This document shows, piece after piece, positions 20,786 to 29,786 of a DNA stretch of 64,000 bases (positions within the stretch are counted from its first letter, which is position 1; every line of letters begins with the position of its first letter). This DNA comes from Mycobacterium asiaticum DSM 44297. Its GTDB lineage: Bacteria; Actinomycetota; Actinomycetes; Mycobacteriales; Mycobacteriaceae. Below the pieces are notes generated by a model. It was not told where the DNA came from. It made no database searches and saw only the letters and a program-made list of their open reading frames with translations. The stretch is taken from the NCBI RefSeq assembly GCF_000613245.1, contig NZ_HG964936.1, positions 1,875,447 to 1,939,446 on the forward strand, read 5' to 3'. The position numbers and the translations under genes were made by a program.

Positions 20786-23475
20786 TGCGGATACCGTCGA
20801 CCGAGCCGCAGCTCCGGCTGGACTGTGACGTGCTGGTCATCGGCGGTGGTACCGCCGGCACCATGGCGGCCCTGACCGCGGCCGAACACGGTGCGCAGGT
20901 GCTGCTGCTGGAGAAGGCACATGTGCGCCACTCGGGCGCCCTGGCCATGGGCATGGACGGGGTGAACAACGCCGTCATTCCCGGTAAGGCCGAACCGGAA
21001 GACTATGTCGCCGAGATCACCCGGGCCAACGACGGAATCGTCAACCAGCGCACCGTGTATCAGACGGCCACTCGCGGGTTCGCCATGGTGCAGCGGCTGG
21101 AGCGCTATGGGGTGAAGTTCGAGAAGGACGAGCACGGCGAGTACGCGGTGCGCCGGGTGCACCGGTCCGGCTCGTATGTGTTGCCGATGCCCGAGGGCAA
21201 GGACGTCAAGAAGGCGCTTTACCGGGTGTTGCGGCAACGCTCCATGCGGGAGAAGATCCGGATCGAGAACCGGCTGATGCCGGTACGGGTGCTGACCGCG
21301 GATGGCCGGGCCGTCGGCGCCGCCGCGCTGCACACGCGCACCGGGGAGTTCGTCGCGATCGGTGCCAAGGCGGTGATCCTGGCGACCGGCGCGTGTGGAC
21401 GGCTCGGTCTCCCTGCCTCCGGATATCTGTACGGCACCTACGAGAACCCGACCAATGCCGGCGACGGCTACTCGATGGCCTATCACGCCGGCGCCGAACT
21501 CTCGGGGATCGAATGCTTCCAAGTCAACCCGTTGATCAAGGACTACAACGGGCCGGCTTGCGCGTACGTGGCCAATCCGTTCGGCGGCTACCAAGTCAAC
21601 GCGCACGGTGAGCGGTTCGTCGACTCCGACTACTGGTCCGGGCAGATGATGGCCGAGGTCAAGAGCGAGATCGATTCGGCCCGTGGACCGATCTACCTGA
21701 AGGTGTCACATCTGCCAGACGAGACACTGACGGCGCTGGAAAACATCCTGCACACCACCGAGCGGCCCACCCGGGGCACCTTCCACGCCAACCGGGGGCA
21801 CGACTACCGCACCCATGACGTGGAGATGCACATCTCCGAAATCGGCTTGTGCAGTGGGCATTCGGCGTCCGGCGTGTGGGTCGACGAGCATGCCCGCACC
21901 ACGGTGCCCGGCTTGTACGCTGCCGGGGACCTGGCCTGCGTCCCGCATAACTACATGATCGGGGCCTTCGTCTTCGGCGACTTAGCCGGTGAACACGCCG
22001 CCTCGACGATCGCCGAAACCGCTGCGCCACAACAACTGCCACAGGACCAGCTGCGTGCGGCGCACGAGCTGATCTATCGCCCCTTGCGGCACCCGGACGG
22101 GCCGCCGCAGCCGCAGGTCGAATACAAGCTCCGGCGCTTCGTCAACGACTATGTCGCACCGCCCAAGACGGCGGCCAAGCTATCGATCGCGATCCGCACC
22201 TTCGACCGGATGCGCGACGAGATCGCCGAGATGGGGGCACTAACCCCCCACGAGCTGATGCGCGCGGTCGAGGTGTCCTTCATCCGGGACTGCGCGGAGA
22301 TGGCCGCCCGGTCCTCGCTCACCCGGACCGAGTCACGGTGGGGGCTCTACCACGACCGCGCCGATCTGCCCGTGCGGGATGACAGCGAGTGGGGCTACCA
22401 CCTCAACCTGCGCAAGGACCCCGGTGACGGCCGGATGGTGTTCCTGAAGCGTCCGGTGGCTCCCTACCTGGTCTCGGTTCCGGAATTCGATGCACTCCCG
22501 CCGACGGATCGGCGCGTGTTCGAGGTAGAGCAGCCGCCGCTGATGGGCGGACAGGCCCCGACCACCACGCGAACCCGTATCGCGACGCCGGTGCATCGCC
22601 CGTCGCCGCGCATCGCCGAGGTCCTGGCGCTCGACGAGCCGTCCACCGCGGACCTGCGGCCCTACCTGAGCGATCCCGACAGCGGAGTGCGCCGCAGCGC
22701 GGTGGCAGCCCTCACCGAGCACATACCCGACGGCTACGCGCCGGCGCTGTTCGCCGCGCTCGACGACGCCGATGTCACAGTGCGCCGGTCCGCCGCCGAC
22801 GGGATCCGGGAATTGGTGGAGGTGCTGCCCGACGCCGTCGAAGCCCGCCCGCATCTGGACTCGCCAGATGCGGTGGTGCGGGCCGCGGCCATGTATGTGC
22901 TCGCGGCGCGGCGCGCCGGTTCGGCGACGGAGTACCGGCGCGGGCTCGATGACGATGTTCACCAGGTGCGGATCGAGGCCGTGCGCGCATTGGTGTCCGT
23001 CGACGACGTGGCCGGCGTCGTCACCGCCGCGGCCGACGAGAACCGGGAGGTGCGCATCGCCGCGGCCGGAGGACTGGCCGCTATGCACCCGTCGGAGCCG
23101 AGCCGGGATGCCATCGGCGCCCTGATTGCCGACCCGGACCCACTGGTGCGCGCCGCCGCGCTCGCGGCGATGTCCGAATTAGGGTGCGACGAGGCTTATT
23201 TCGAGGCGGTGAAACAGGCGATGCGGGCACCGGCCTGGCAGGTGCGGGTGGGTGCGGCGCGAGCGCTCTCCGGTGCGGCGGCCGACCTCGCCGTACCCCA
23301 GCTGGCCCACGCCGTCGCGGACACGCATCTGGACGTGCGGAAGGCGGCGGTGCTGAGTCTGACCAAATGGGCCGGCGAGTCCGCCGCCCGGGACGCACTC
23401 GCTATCGCGCTCAAGGACAACGACGCCGATGTGCGAGCCTACGCTCGTCGTGCGCTCCATGGCATGAGTGCGTAG
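20782..23475 (+). CDS. AprA/fumarate-reductase-like flavoprotein fused to HEAT repeats
   Basis: An 897-residue two-part protein. Residues 1-~600 are an FAD-binding oxidoreductase related to adenylylsulfate reductase alpha and fumarate reductase/succinate dehydrogenase flavoproteins: FAD loop DVLVIGGGTAGTMAALTAAEHGAQVLLLEKA, VILATGACGRLG, the capping-domain region RGTFHANRGHDYRTHDVEMHISEIGL, and C-terminal GVWVDEHARTTVPGLYAAGDLA. Residues ~620-897 are eight or so short alpha-helical HEAT/PBS-lyase-type repeats (DPDSGVRRSAVAAL, DDADVTVRRSAADGI, DNDADVRAYARRAL). The ATG overlaps the ATPase stop. The ferredoxin at 17553 is the likely electron partner. The reaction is unknown; oxidation or reduction of an imported sulfur or carboxylate compound is an inference. 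Confidence 0.85.
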   Translation: MMRIPSTEPQLRLDCDVLVIGGGTAGTMAALTAAEHGAQVLLLEKAHVRHSGALAMGMDGVNNAVIPGKAEPEDYVAEITRANDGIVNQRTVYQTATRGFAMVQRLERYGVKFEKDEHGEYAVRRVHRSGSYVLPMPEGKDVKKALYRVLRQRSMREKIRIENRLMPVRVLTADGRAVGAAALHTRTGEFVAIGAKAVILATGACGRLGLPASGYLYGTYENPTNAGDGYSMAYHAGAELSGIECFQVNPLIKDYNGPACAYVANPFGGYQVNAHGERFVDSDYWSGQMMAEVKSEIDSARGPIYLKVSHLPDETLTALENILHTTERPTRGTFHANRGHDYRTHDVEMHISEIGLCSGHSASGVWVDEHARTTVPGLYAAGDLACVPHNYMIGAFVFGDLAGEHAASTIAETAAPQQLPQDQLRAAHELIYRPLRHPDGPPQPQVEYKLRRFVNDYVAPPKTAAKLSIAIRTFDRMRDEIAEMGALTPHELMRAVEVSFIRDCAEMAARSSLTRTESRWGLYHDRADLPVRDDSEWGYHLNLRKDPGDGRMVFLKRPVAPYLVSVPEFDALPPTDRRVFEVEQPPLMGGQAPTTTRTRIATPVHRPSPRIAEVLALDEPSTADLRPYLSDPDSGVRRSAVAALTEHIPDGYAPALFAALDDADVTVRRSAADGIRELVEVLPDAVEARPHLDSPDAVVRAAAMYVLAARRAGSATEYRRGLDDDVHQVRIEAVRALVSVDDVAGVVTAAADENREVRIAAAGGLAAMHPSEPSRDAIGALIADPDPLVRAAALAAMSELGCDEAYFEAVKQAMRAPAWQVRVGAARALSGAAADLAVPQLAHAVADTHLDVRKAAVLSLTKWAGESAARDALAIALKDNDADVRAYARRALHGMSA

Positions 23476-23577
23476 TTCATTCTGCTGCACGGCGTATGAC
23501 CTGTTGACGGCTTCGTGACCGCTTCTCCTGCGTAAACCCACATTCGGTGCCCACCAAAAACACGCACTGGTCATGGC

Positions 23578-23605
23578 ATAGCGATCGTTATATAGTGATC
23601 GTTAT
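23578..23605 (+). promoter_or_regulatory. Tandem 14-bp operator-like repeats before the hydrolase
   Basis: Two adjacent copies of ATAG(C/T)GATCGTTAT at 23578-23591 and 23592-23605. Copy 1 is nearly self-complementary. They are AT-rich in a GC-rich setting, overlap a TATAGT sequence (23591-23596) that would make a good -10, and lie 29 bases upstream of the hydrolase ATG. The arrangement suits a dimeric TetR-type repressor; its gene is not obvious nearby. Confidence 0.5.
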
Positions 23606-23633
23606 TCTAAGGATCGGCTAGGAAGGGACACGT

Positions 23634-24557
23634 ATGGCAAACGAGCAGTCGGCGGGATTGGCGGGCATCTTCGCGGAGATCGGCAGGCGATCGTCGAATC
23701 CCAACTTCGAGCTGCAGACGATCCGGGACGTCACCGAGAACATTCATGTGGCGACCAAGGAGCCCGAGGGTGTCACCTACGCCGAGGTCGACGCCGGCGG
23801 AGTCGAGGCGCTGTGGTGCATCCCTGTCGACAGCGACCCTGAATCGGTGCTCCTGCACAGCCATATGGGCGGCAGCGTGCTGATGTCGATGTACTCCGAC
23901 CGAAAGGCGGCCGCGCACATCGCCAAAGCGGCGGGCGCGCGTTCGCTGGTACTGAACTTCCGGCGCTCCCCGGAACACAAGTACCCGGCGCAGGTGGAGG
24001 ACGTGGAGAGCGCTTACCGCTGGTTGCTCACACAGGGCTATCAACCCAACAAGATCGGCAGCGTGGGCCACTCTATCGGCGGTTACCTCGCCGTCGAACT
24101 CGCCCTGCGGCTGCGGGATCGGGGTGAGGCACTGCCCGGCGCCGTATTGTCCATCTCACCCTGGACCGACATCACGATGTCCGGCGAATCCATCGAAACC
24201 AACGCCGGACGGGACAAGCTGCTCACCCGCGGACTGATGGAGCTGTTCCGGTCGTGCTGGCTGGACGGAACCGGCGTGGAATACACCGACCCACGCGTGC
24301 ATTTGCTTGGTGCCGACCTGTCCGGCCTGCCGCCCATTTCGGTGTACTACGGCGAGTACGAGTTGCTCGCGTCGGAAGCCGTCGCCTTCGCGCAAAAGGC
24401 AAGGGAGGCGGGCAATGACGTCATTCTCCGGCAGCTCGACGAGGGGCAGCACTCCTTCATCATGGGGGCGGGTCGCGCCGACGCCGTCGACCACGCGATT
24501 GCCGAGATGGGCAGCTGGTTACGCTCCACCCTCGGACTGCAGGCGAAGGTTGCCTAG
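23634..24557 (+). CDS. Alpha/beta hydrolase, HSL/NlhH-like with unusual active site
   Basis: A 307-residue alpha/beta hydrolase related to the hormone-sensitive-lipase group. The nucleophile Ser147 lies in VGHSIGGYLA and the catalytic His is in DEGQHSF. The oxyanion-hole loop reads HSHMGG (residues 75-80) rather than the usual HGGG, and the acid position reads GEYELLASEA with Glu where the family normally has Asp (DPLRDE). It is preceded by AGGAAGGGAC and followed after 4 bases by an amidase gene on the same strand, suggesting a two-gene catabolic operon. The substrate is probably a small ester or amide; it cannot be specified further. Confidence 0.85.
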   Translation: MANEQSAGLAGIFAEIGRRSSNPNFELQTIRDVTENIHVATKEPEGVTYAEVDAGGVEALWCIPVDSDPESVLLHSHMGGSVLMSMYSDRKAAAHIAKAAGARSLVLNFRRSPEHKYPAQVEDVESAYRWLLTQGYQPNKIGSVGHSIGGYLAVELALRLRDRGEALPGAVLSISPWTDITMSGESIETNAGRDKLLTRGLMELFRSCWLDGTGVEYTDPRVHLLGADLSGLPPISVYYGEYELLASEAVAFAQKAREAGNDVILRQLDEGQHSFIMGAGRADAVDHAIAEMGSWLRSTLGLQAKVA

Positions 24558-24561
24558 CGTT

Positions 24562-25953
24562 ATGCAACCTTTCGAACTGACCCTGGCCGACGCCGCCCGC
24601 CGGATCCGGACAAAAGAGTTGTCGCCGGTCGAGCTCACGGAGTCCGTGCTGGCGCGCATCGATGCCATCAACCCCGAGATCAACGCATTCAGCAACGTCA
24701 CGGTGGAACTGGCCAACGAGGCGGCGGCGCGGGCGACCCGTGAGATTGCGGCCGGCCGGCATCGGGGTCCCCTGCATGGAATCCCCATCGGGGTCAAGGA
24801 GATCTACGATATGGCCGGCGTACCAAGCACTTCCAGCTCGCGCGTCCGGGCGGATCACGTGCCCGATGCGGACAGCACGGTCGTCGCGAAGCTACGACAG
24901 GCCGGCGCTGTGGTGGTCGGCCGCACCCACTCGCACGAGTTCGCGTATGGAGTCGTCACTCCCCAGACGCGCAACCCATGGCGGCCGGACCGCATCGCGG
25001 GAGGGTCCAGCGGCGGATCGGCGGCGGCGGTGGCGGTCGGGGGATGCTTCCTCGGGCTGGGCAGCGACACCGCCGGTTCCATCCGCATCCCCGCCGCGCT
25101 CTGTGGCACCGTAGGGCTCAAGCCGACCTACGGGCGGGTTTCTCGGACTGGCGTGACACCGTTCTCCTGGTCGCTGGATCATGCCGGTCCGTTGACGCGC
25201 ACCGTCGAGGATGCCGCATTGGTGATGAATGTGATGGCCGGCTACGACCCGAGCGATCCGGGTTCGGTGGACATGGCCGTCCCGGATTTCTCGGCCGGTT
25301 TGGGTGATGACCTGACCCGGACGACGGCCGGTATCCCCGCCAATTTCTTTACCGAACATGTCGATCCGGAGATCAGAATCGCGGTCGAATCGGCGTGTGA
25401 CCGGCTTGCCGAGCTGGGCGTGCGACTGCGCGAAGTGCAGCTGCCCATGGCCGATGAGGTGATGGCGATCGAGTTCGGGATCCTGCAGCCCGAGGCCAGC
25501 AGTTATCACCGGCAGATGCTCCGCGAGCACGGGGACCTCTACACCGACGACGTGCGCCGGGCACTGCTGGCCGGCTTCTCCGTTTCGGCAACGGATTACC
25601 TTGACGCGCAACAGAAACGGGAACGCTTCCGGCAGCAGTGTAGGAAGCTCTTCGACGACATCGACATATTGCTCGCACCAACGGTGCCGGTGGCCGCCAT
25701 GGCGGCGGCCAAACCGGAGGTGAGCTGGCCCGACGGGGTAACCGAGGGTCCGGTGGAGGCGTATATCCGGTTCTCCGCGCCGGCGAATCTGGCTGGGCTG
25801 CCGGCTCTTTCGGTACCGTGCGGCTTCACCGGCGCCGGTCTGCCGGTCGGTCTTCAGATTGTCGGCCGGGCCTTCGACGAGGCGACGGTATTGCGCGTCG
25901 GGCATGCGTATCAATCCGCGCAAGCCTGGGCGACGTTGGCCAACGCCGCCTGA
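24562..25953 (+). CDS. Amidase signature family enzyme
   Basis: A 463-residue amidase with the Ser-cisSer-Lys triad: Lys79 in GIPIGVKEIYD, cis-Ser in the Gly/Ser-rich IAGGSSGGSAAAVA (residues 146-158), and the nucleophile Ser173 in DTAGSIRIPAALCG. The C-terminal LPALSVPCGFTGAGLPVGLQIVGRAFDE block is typical of the family. It could be mistaken for GatA, but the neighbouring gatB/gatC genes are absent and it pairs with a hydrolase, so a catabolic amidase is more likely. ATG 24562 lies 4 bases after the hydrolase stop. Confidence 0.92.
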   Translation: MQPFELTLADAARRIRTKELSPVELTESVLARIDAINPEINAFSNVTVELANEAAARATREIAAGRHRGPLHGIPIGVKEIYDMAGVPSTSSSRVRADHVPDADSTVVAKLRQAGAVVVGRTHSHEFAYGVVTPQTRNPWRPDRIAGGSSGGSAAAVAVGGCFLGLGSDTAGSIRIPAALCGTVGLKPTYGRVSRTGVTPFSWSLDHAGPLTRTVEDAALVMNVMAGYDPSDPGSVDMAVPDFSAGLGDDLTRTTAGIPANFFTEHVDPEIRIAVESACDRLAELGVRLREVQLPMADEVMAIEFGILQPEASSYHRQMLREHGDLYTDDVRRALLAGFSVSATDYLDAQQKRERFRQQCRKLFDDIDILLAPTVPVAAMAAAKPEVSWPDGVTEGPVEAYIRFSAPANLAGLPALSVPCGFTGAGLPVGLQIVGRAFDEATVLRVGHAYQSAQAWATLANAA

Positions 25954-26036
25954 TTTGCCGATGACCGGTTCGGCGAAACGCCCCCGATACCAACAGCGCG
26001 GTGCGACCATTGTCGGCATCACTTCGGAGGTTGGTG

Positions 26037-27403
26037 ATGAAGGGCGAATGGTTGTATCTGGTCGCCGGCGCGGCGATGGTGCTGTTGGGCGCCTGGCGAC
26101 TGGTCAAGATCTTTGTCAAATTCCAGGTCAGTCGGAGCAACCGCGCCTGGCCGACGGTCCCCGGTCACGTAACCCGTTCCGAGACGGTTGACACCGGAGA
26201 GGAGGAAGAGTTCCGGGTCGAATATCGCTACGAGGTGAACGGGGTCCGGCACTACGGCGACGTCCTGCAAGTCGGGCATGCGTCCGCCTCACGAGCCAAG
26301 AACAGGGCACTGCTGCAACAGTATCCAGCCGGAACCGAAGTAGAGGTTCACTACGATCCGGTCGATCCCTCGACGGCGGTCCTGATTCCGGGGGGCGGGC
26401 GGAACCTGTTGGTGCCCATCGCGGCCATGCTGGTGCTTATCGGCGGCGGGATCTGGATTTCCTACGGGGCGGTGCAGCGGCACCTGTCGCGTGAGGCAGA
26501 AGAGACCCAGGCTGCGGCGGCGCTGCCGCAGGTACCGTTCTACGAACTCAACGCCCCGGGTGGTGTCGCGATTGACACACAGGGATACGTCTACGTCTGT
26601 GACGGACCGGCAAAGGCGCCGTCGAGGACGCCGGGATTTCCGATCGGTCCGCCGGGCATCCCCGGATTTCCGACCACCACCCCGGCCATACCCGGTTTTC
26701 CGGGGCCCCCGCGTTCGATGCACCGGCCGGGCGGTTGCTGCGCTTGGACCCGGGTCTGCTCAGCGCCACCAACCAGTTGCCCCGCGTGCTGGGAGATCCC
26801 GATGGTATAGCCCTCGACAGTGCGGGAAACTTTTATATCACCGACCGGGGGATGCTCTGGGTCTACAGCGTGGAACATCGCGCGGACCAACATGATACGA
26901 GGTTCACCGGTGCCACGCCCCTTCGCGGTGTGTCGTCGGGAAGCGTCGCTGTCGATGCGGCCGGGAACGCCTACGTCACCGAACTGTCCTCCGGGCGGGT
27001 GCTGAAGATGGCGGCCGAGACCAAAACGGCCACTGAGGTTTTCAAGGTTCCCGACAACGGATCGGCCGTCGACGTGGCGGTGGGCCCGACCGGCATCGTA
27101 TATGTCACCGACGCCCGCGGTAACAGGGTGTTCAAGATCCCGGTCGACGGAACGCCCACACCGCTGCCGTTCCCCGAGCTTTCCCAACCGCAGGGGGTGG
27201 CCGTCGACGGCGCCGGCACCGTCTACGTCGTCGACGGCGGACACCACCGGGTGATGAAATTGACCGCGAACGCGCCGACCGCGACAGACTTACTACTCGA
27301 GGGACTCGTGGATCCCTATGACGTGGCAGTCGACAACGCGGGCAACGTGTTCGTCACCGACCGAGGTGGCCACCGGGTGCTGAAATTCCCACCCGCTCAA
27401 TAG
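26037..27403 (+). CDS. DUF3592 membrane protein fused to NHL beta-propeller, frame interrupted
   Basis: Reads as one ~455-residue protein across a -1 shift. The ATG 26037 (GGAGG six bases upstream) encodes a membrane helix, a DUF3592 domain (AWPTVPGHVTRSETV ... EYRYEVNGVRHYGD ... VHYDPVDPSTAVL), a second helix (LLVPIAAMLVLIGGGIWIS) and a Pro/Gly linker (PGFPIGPPGIPGFP). From about 26705 the other frame continues with GAPAFDAPAGRLLRLDPG and five NHL blades (GIALDSAGNFYITD, SVAVDAAGNAYVTE, DVAVGPTGIVYVTD, GVAVDGAGTVYVVD, DVAVDNAGNVFVTD). The switch point is GGGGCCCCC at 26702-26710, consistent with one missing base. The propeller resembles the extracellular sensor of PknD; ligand unknown. It ends 7 bases inside the convergent gene. 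Confidence 0.75.
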
Positions 27404-28578
27404 TCGGGCAGGTTGACGGCCTCTGCGGTGGTGAACCATTTCCGCTCGGCGATCGGCCGAAATGGCCAGCGCTGCATGTACTTCATCACCATCGCCGTCA
27501 CTCGGATGTCCGATACCGACTTCGGTAGGTATCCGTCGATCCCGTTGGGCAGCTTCTGGCACCGATCGACGCACGGCCGCATCACCTTTCGATAGCGCTG
27601 CAGCGCGGCCGAGAGCGGTTGCGCGCCGAGTTCACCGGCCAGCACGTAAGCCCCGACCAGCGCCAGGCTGGTGCCCATCCCGCTGAGCGGTGACGCGCAG
27701 TAGCCGGCATCACCGACCAACGCGATCCGTCCGGACGCCCAATCATCCATGTGCACTTGGGTGAACGCGTCGAAGTAGAAATCCTCGGCCTGTCGTGCCG
27801 CCTCGATCAGCGCATCGGTATGCCAGCCGGCACCGGCGAAGCGGGTGGCAAGCAGATCGCGTTGAGCGTTGAGGTCGCCACGGTCGTAACTGATCGGATC
27901 CGAACGGAAGGCCAGGCCCGCTTTGCATTTCGTGGGATCGTGCGACGGCCGCATCGATACGTTCAGTCCGGGTGCCTGGTACATCAGGTACCACCCGTTA
28001 AGCCCGACGGTGTCGGGCGCGGTGAACCACGCGTTGTATCCGCCCAAGGGCCGGACGAACTCTTCCTCCGGGCCGAAGGCCAGTCGCCGCACGGCCGAAT
28101 GAGGACCGTCCGCCCCGACCACCAGATCCGCTTGCACGGTCGTGTCATCCGACAGCGTTGCGGTCACAACATTCTCGGTTTCATCGAGCTCGATGATCCG
28201 CGTGTTGAAGCGGTATTCCGTCTCGCCGGCGGTCGCTTGATAGAGCACGTCGGCCAGATCGCCGCGCAGGATCTCCAGCGCGCTCACCATTCCGTTGCCG
28301 TGAAATGCTTCGACCGGCATCTCGGCGCGTCGCCGGCCATCGGACTTCACCCAGGCGATGCCGCGCTGATCCAGACTGCGGGCGCGCATCTGATCGAGCA
28401 ATCCCATCCGCTCGACCACCTGCCGACCGGCGCCGCGCAGGTCGACGGTCTGACCACCGGGCCGGATGCCGTCGGCGATCTCGACGACGATGACGCGGAA
28501 CCCGCTGCGGGTGAGCCAAAACGCCAGGGACGGCCCGGCGATCCCTGCGCCGCTGATCAATACGGTGGGCTCGGTCAT
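27397..28578 (-). CDS. FAD-dependent aromatic-hydroxylase-type monooxygenase
   Basis: A 393-residue class A flavoprotein monooxygenase (PHBH-like). The FAD motif GAGIAGPSLAFWLTRSGFRVIVVE is at residues 10-33, the middle motif is VVGADGPHSAVRRL (DG motif), and the C-terminal GDAGYCASPLSGMGTSLAL motif contacts the FAD pyrophosphate and ribityl. It resembles Rv0575c-type and TetX-like enzymes. The substrate is unknown. Its ATG overlaps the stop of the beta-lactamase-like gene upstream on the same strand, so the two form an operon. Confidence 0.88.
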   Translation of the reverse strand: MTEPTVLISGAGIAGPSLAFWLTRSGFRVIVVEIADGIRPGGQTVDLRGAGRQVVERMGLLDQMRARSLDQRGIAWVKSDGRRRAEMPVEAFHGNGMVSALEILRGDLADVLYQATAGETEYRFNTRIIELDETENVVTATLSDDTTVQADLVVGADGPHSAVRRLAFGPEEEFVRPLGGYNAWFTAPDTVGLNGWYLMYQAPGLNVSMRPSHDPTKCKAGLAFRSDPISYDRGDLNAQRDLLATRFAGAGWHTDALIEAARQAEDFYFDAFTQVHMDDWASGRIALVGDAGYCASPLSGMGTSLALVGAYVLAGELGAQPLSAALQRYRKVMRPCVDRCQKLPNGIDGYLPKSVSDIRVTAMVMKYMQRWPFRPIAERKWFTTAEAVNLPDY

Positions 28579-29786
28579 GCCTGCAGCCCCAGGGCCCGGT
28601 AGGTGTGCCGCACGAACCTCGGTTGCGCCGTCCTAAGCTTGGCCAGCACCGGATTGCCGGCGACGGCCTCGGCGGCGTTGACCGTGAGGTCGGGGCAGTA
28701 CTGGATCAGGTACAGCAGGATCAGATCAGCGCTCGGGTCGGCCTGCCACCACGTCCCGTAGGCGCCGGGCCAGCTGAACGTCCCGACGCCCCCGGGCCCG
28801 AACAACGGGGTGGCCTTGGCCGGGTCAGTGACCACCGACAGATTCAGCCCGAACCCCCGTCCCACCCAGTACGGGGAACCCAGAAAGTTGTGCCGCTTCT
28901 GTTCATCGGTTAGGCGGTCGGTGCGCATCAGGCGCACCGACTCCGCCGAAAGCACGCGTACGCCGTCGATCACGCCGTCTCCCAGCAGCATCCGCGCGAA
29001 CCTCAGGTAATCGTCGGCGGTCGACCACAGTCCACCGCCGGCGTTGCAGAACTGTGGCGGCTTAACTTGCGGCGGCCCCATCACGTCGTGCCGTAACTTG
29101 TCATGCTCGTCATGCCGGTACATCGTCGCCGCGCGACCACGCGCCTCGGGGGTGACAAAGAAACCGGTGTCGGGCATGCCCGCTGGGCCCAAGATGTGCT
29201 CGTCGAAAACTTCGTAGAGCGGCTTGTCCTCGATTCGCGAGAGAATCACGCCGAGCAGATCGATCGAGTGGCTGTACGTCACCTTCTCGCCGGGCTGATG
29301 CACCAGAGGCAAGGCGGCGAGTTCGGCCACCCAAGTGTCCGACCCCTGATTGAAGGGCAGCCGCAGGTATGCCTGTGAGATGGGCCCGGACACCGAGAAG
29401 CCGTACGCGAGGCCGCTGGTATGCGTGAGCAGATCCTCGATCAGGATGGGACGCCGGACCGGATGCGTCCGATCGAGCGGGCCGTGCGGGTCGTCCAGCA
29501 CCCGCACGTCGGCGAGTTCGGGAACCCACCGCACGACGGGGTCGCGCAAGGCAAGTTTTCCTTGGTCGACGAGGCTCATGACCGCGGCCACCGTGACCGG
29601 TTTGGTCATCGAAGCGATCCGGAACAAGGTGTCGCGCCGCATCGGCAGTCCCGCCTCGACGTCGCGGTACCCGATCTCGTTGACCTGCAGCAGCTCTCCG
29701 CGGTGCCATACCACGGTGAGCGCCCCCGCGAGCAGACCCGCTGCGCACACCTCGCGGATGGTCGTCTGGTTGCCGTCGAGATTCAC
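28575..29786 (-). CDS. Serine beta-lactamase-like hydrolase/esterase
   Basis: A class C beta-lactamase-fold hydrolase (LipD/EstB type in mycobacteria). With the GTG start at 29786 it has 403 residues: catalytic SMTK (Ser59-Lys62), Tyr of YSH at 171-173, and a GGVGTFSWPG C-terminal segment in place of the KTG box, as in family VIII esterases. The open frame extends upstream to 30047, but that part is low-complexity and not family-like, so I favour 29786; other starts are possible. It lies directly before the FAD monooxygenase gene with a 4-base overlap. It probably hydrolyses esters rather than antibiotics. Confidence 0.82.
   Translation of the reverse strand: MNLDGNQTTIREVCAAGLLAGALTVVWHRGELLQVNEIGYRDVEAGLPMRRDTLFRIASMTKPVTVAAVMSLVDQGKLALRDPVVRWVPELADVRVLDDPHGPLDRTHPVRRPILIEDLLTHTSGLAYGFSVSGPISQAYLRLPFNQGSDTWVAELAALPLVHQPGEKVTYSHSIDLLGVILSRIEDKPLYEVFDEHILGPAGMPDTGFFVTPEARGRAATMYRHDEHDKLRHDVMGPPQVKPPQFCNAGGGLWSTADDYLRFARMLLGDGVIDGVRVLSAESVRLMRTDRLTDEQKRHNFLGSPYWVGRGFGLNLSVVTDPAKATPLFGPGGVGTFSWPGAYGTWWQADPSADLILLYLIQYCPDLTVNAAEAVAGNPVLAKLRTAQPRFVRHTYRALGLQA

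Noticed and set aside
20782..22620. True adenylylsulfate reductase or fumarate reductase assignment
   Set aside because: The core fits both families, but partner genes for sulfate reduction or a membrane anchor subunit are absent, so no specific enzyme is claimed.
24562..25953. gatA (Glu-tRNA amidotransferase subunit)
   Set aside because: gatC and gatB are not nearby and the gene pairs with an esterase-like hydrolase; general amidase is the safer call.
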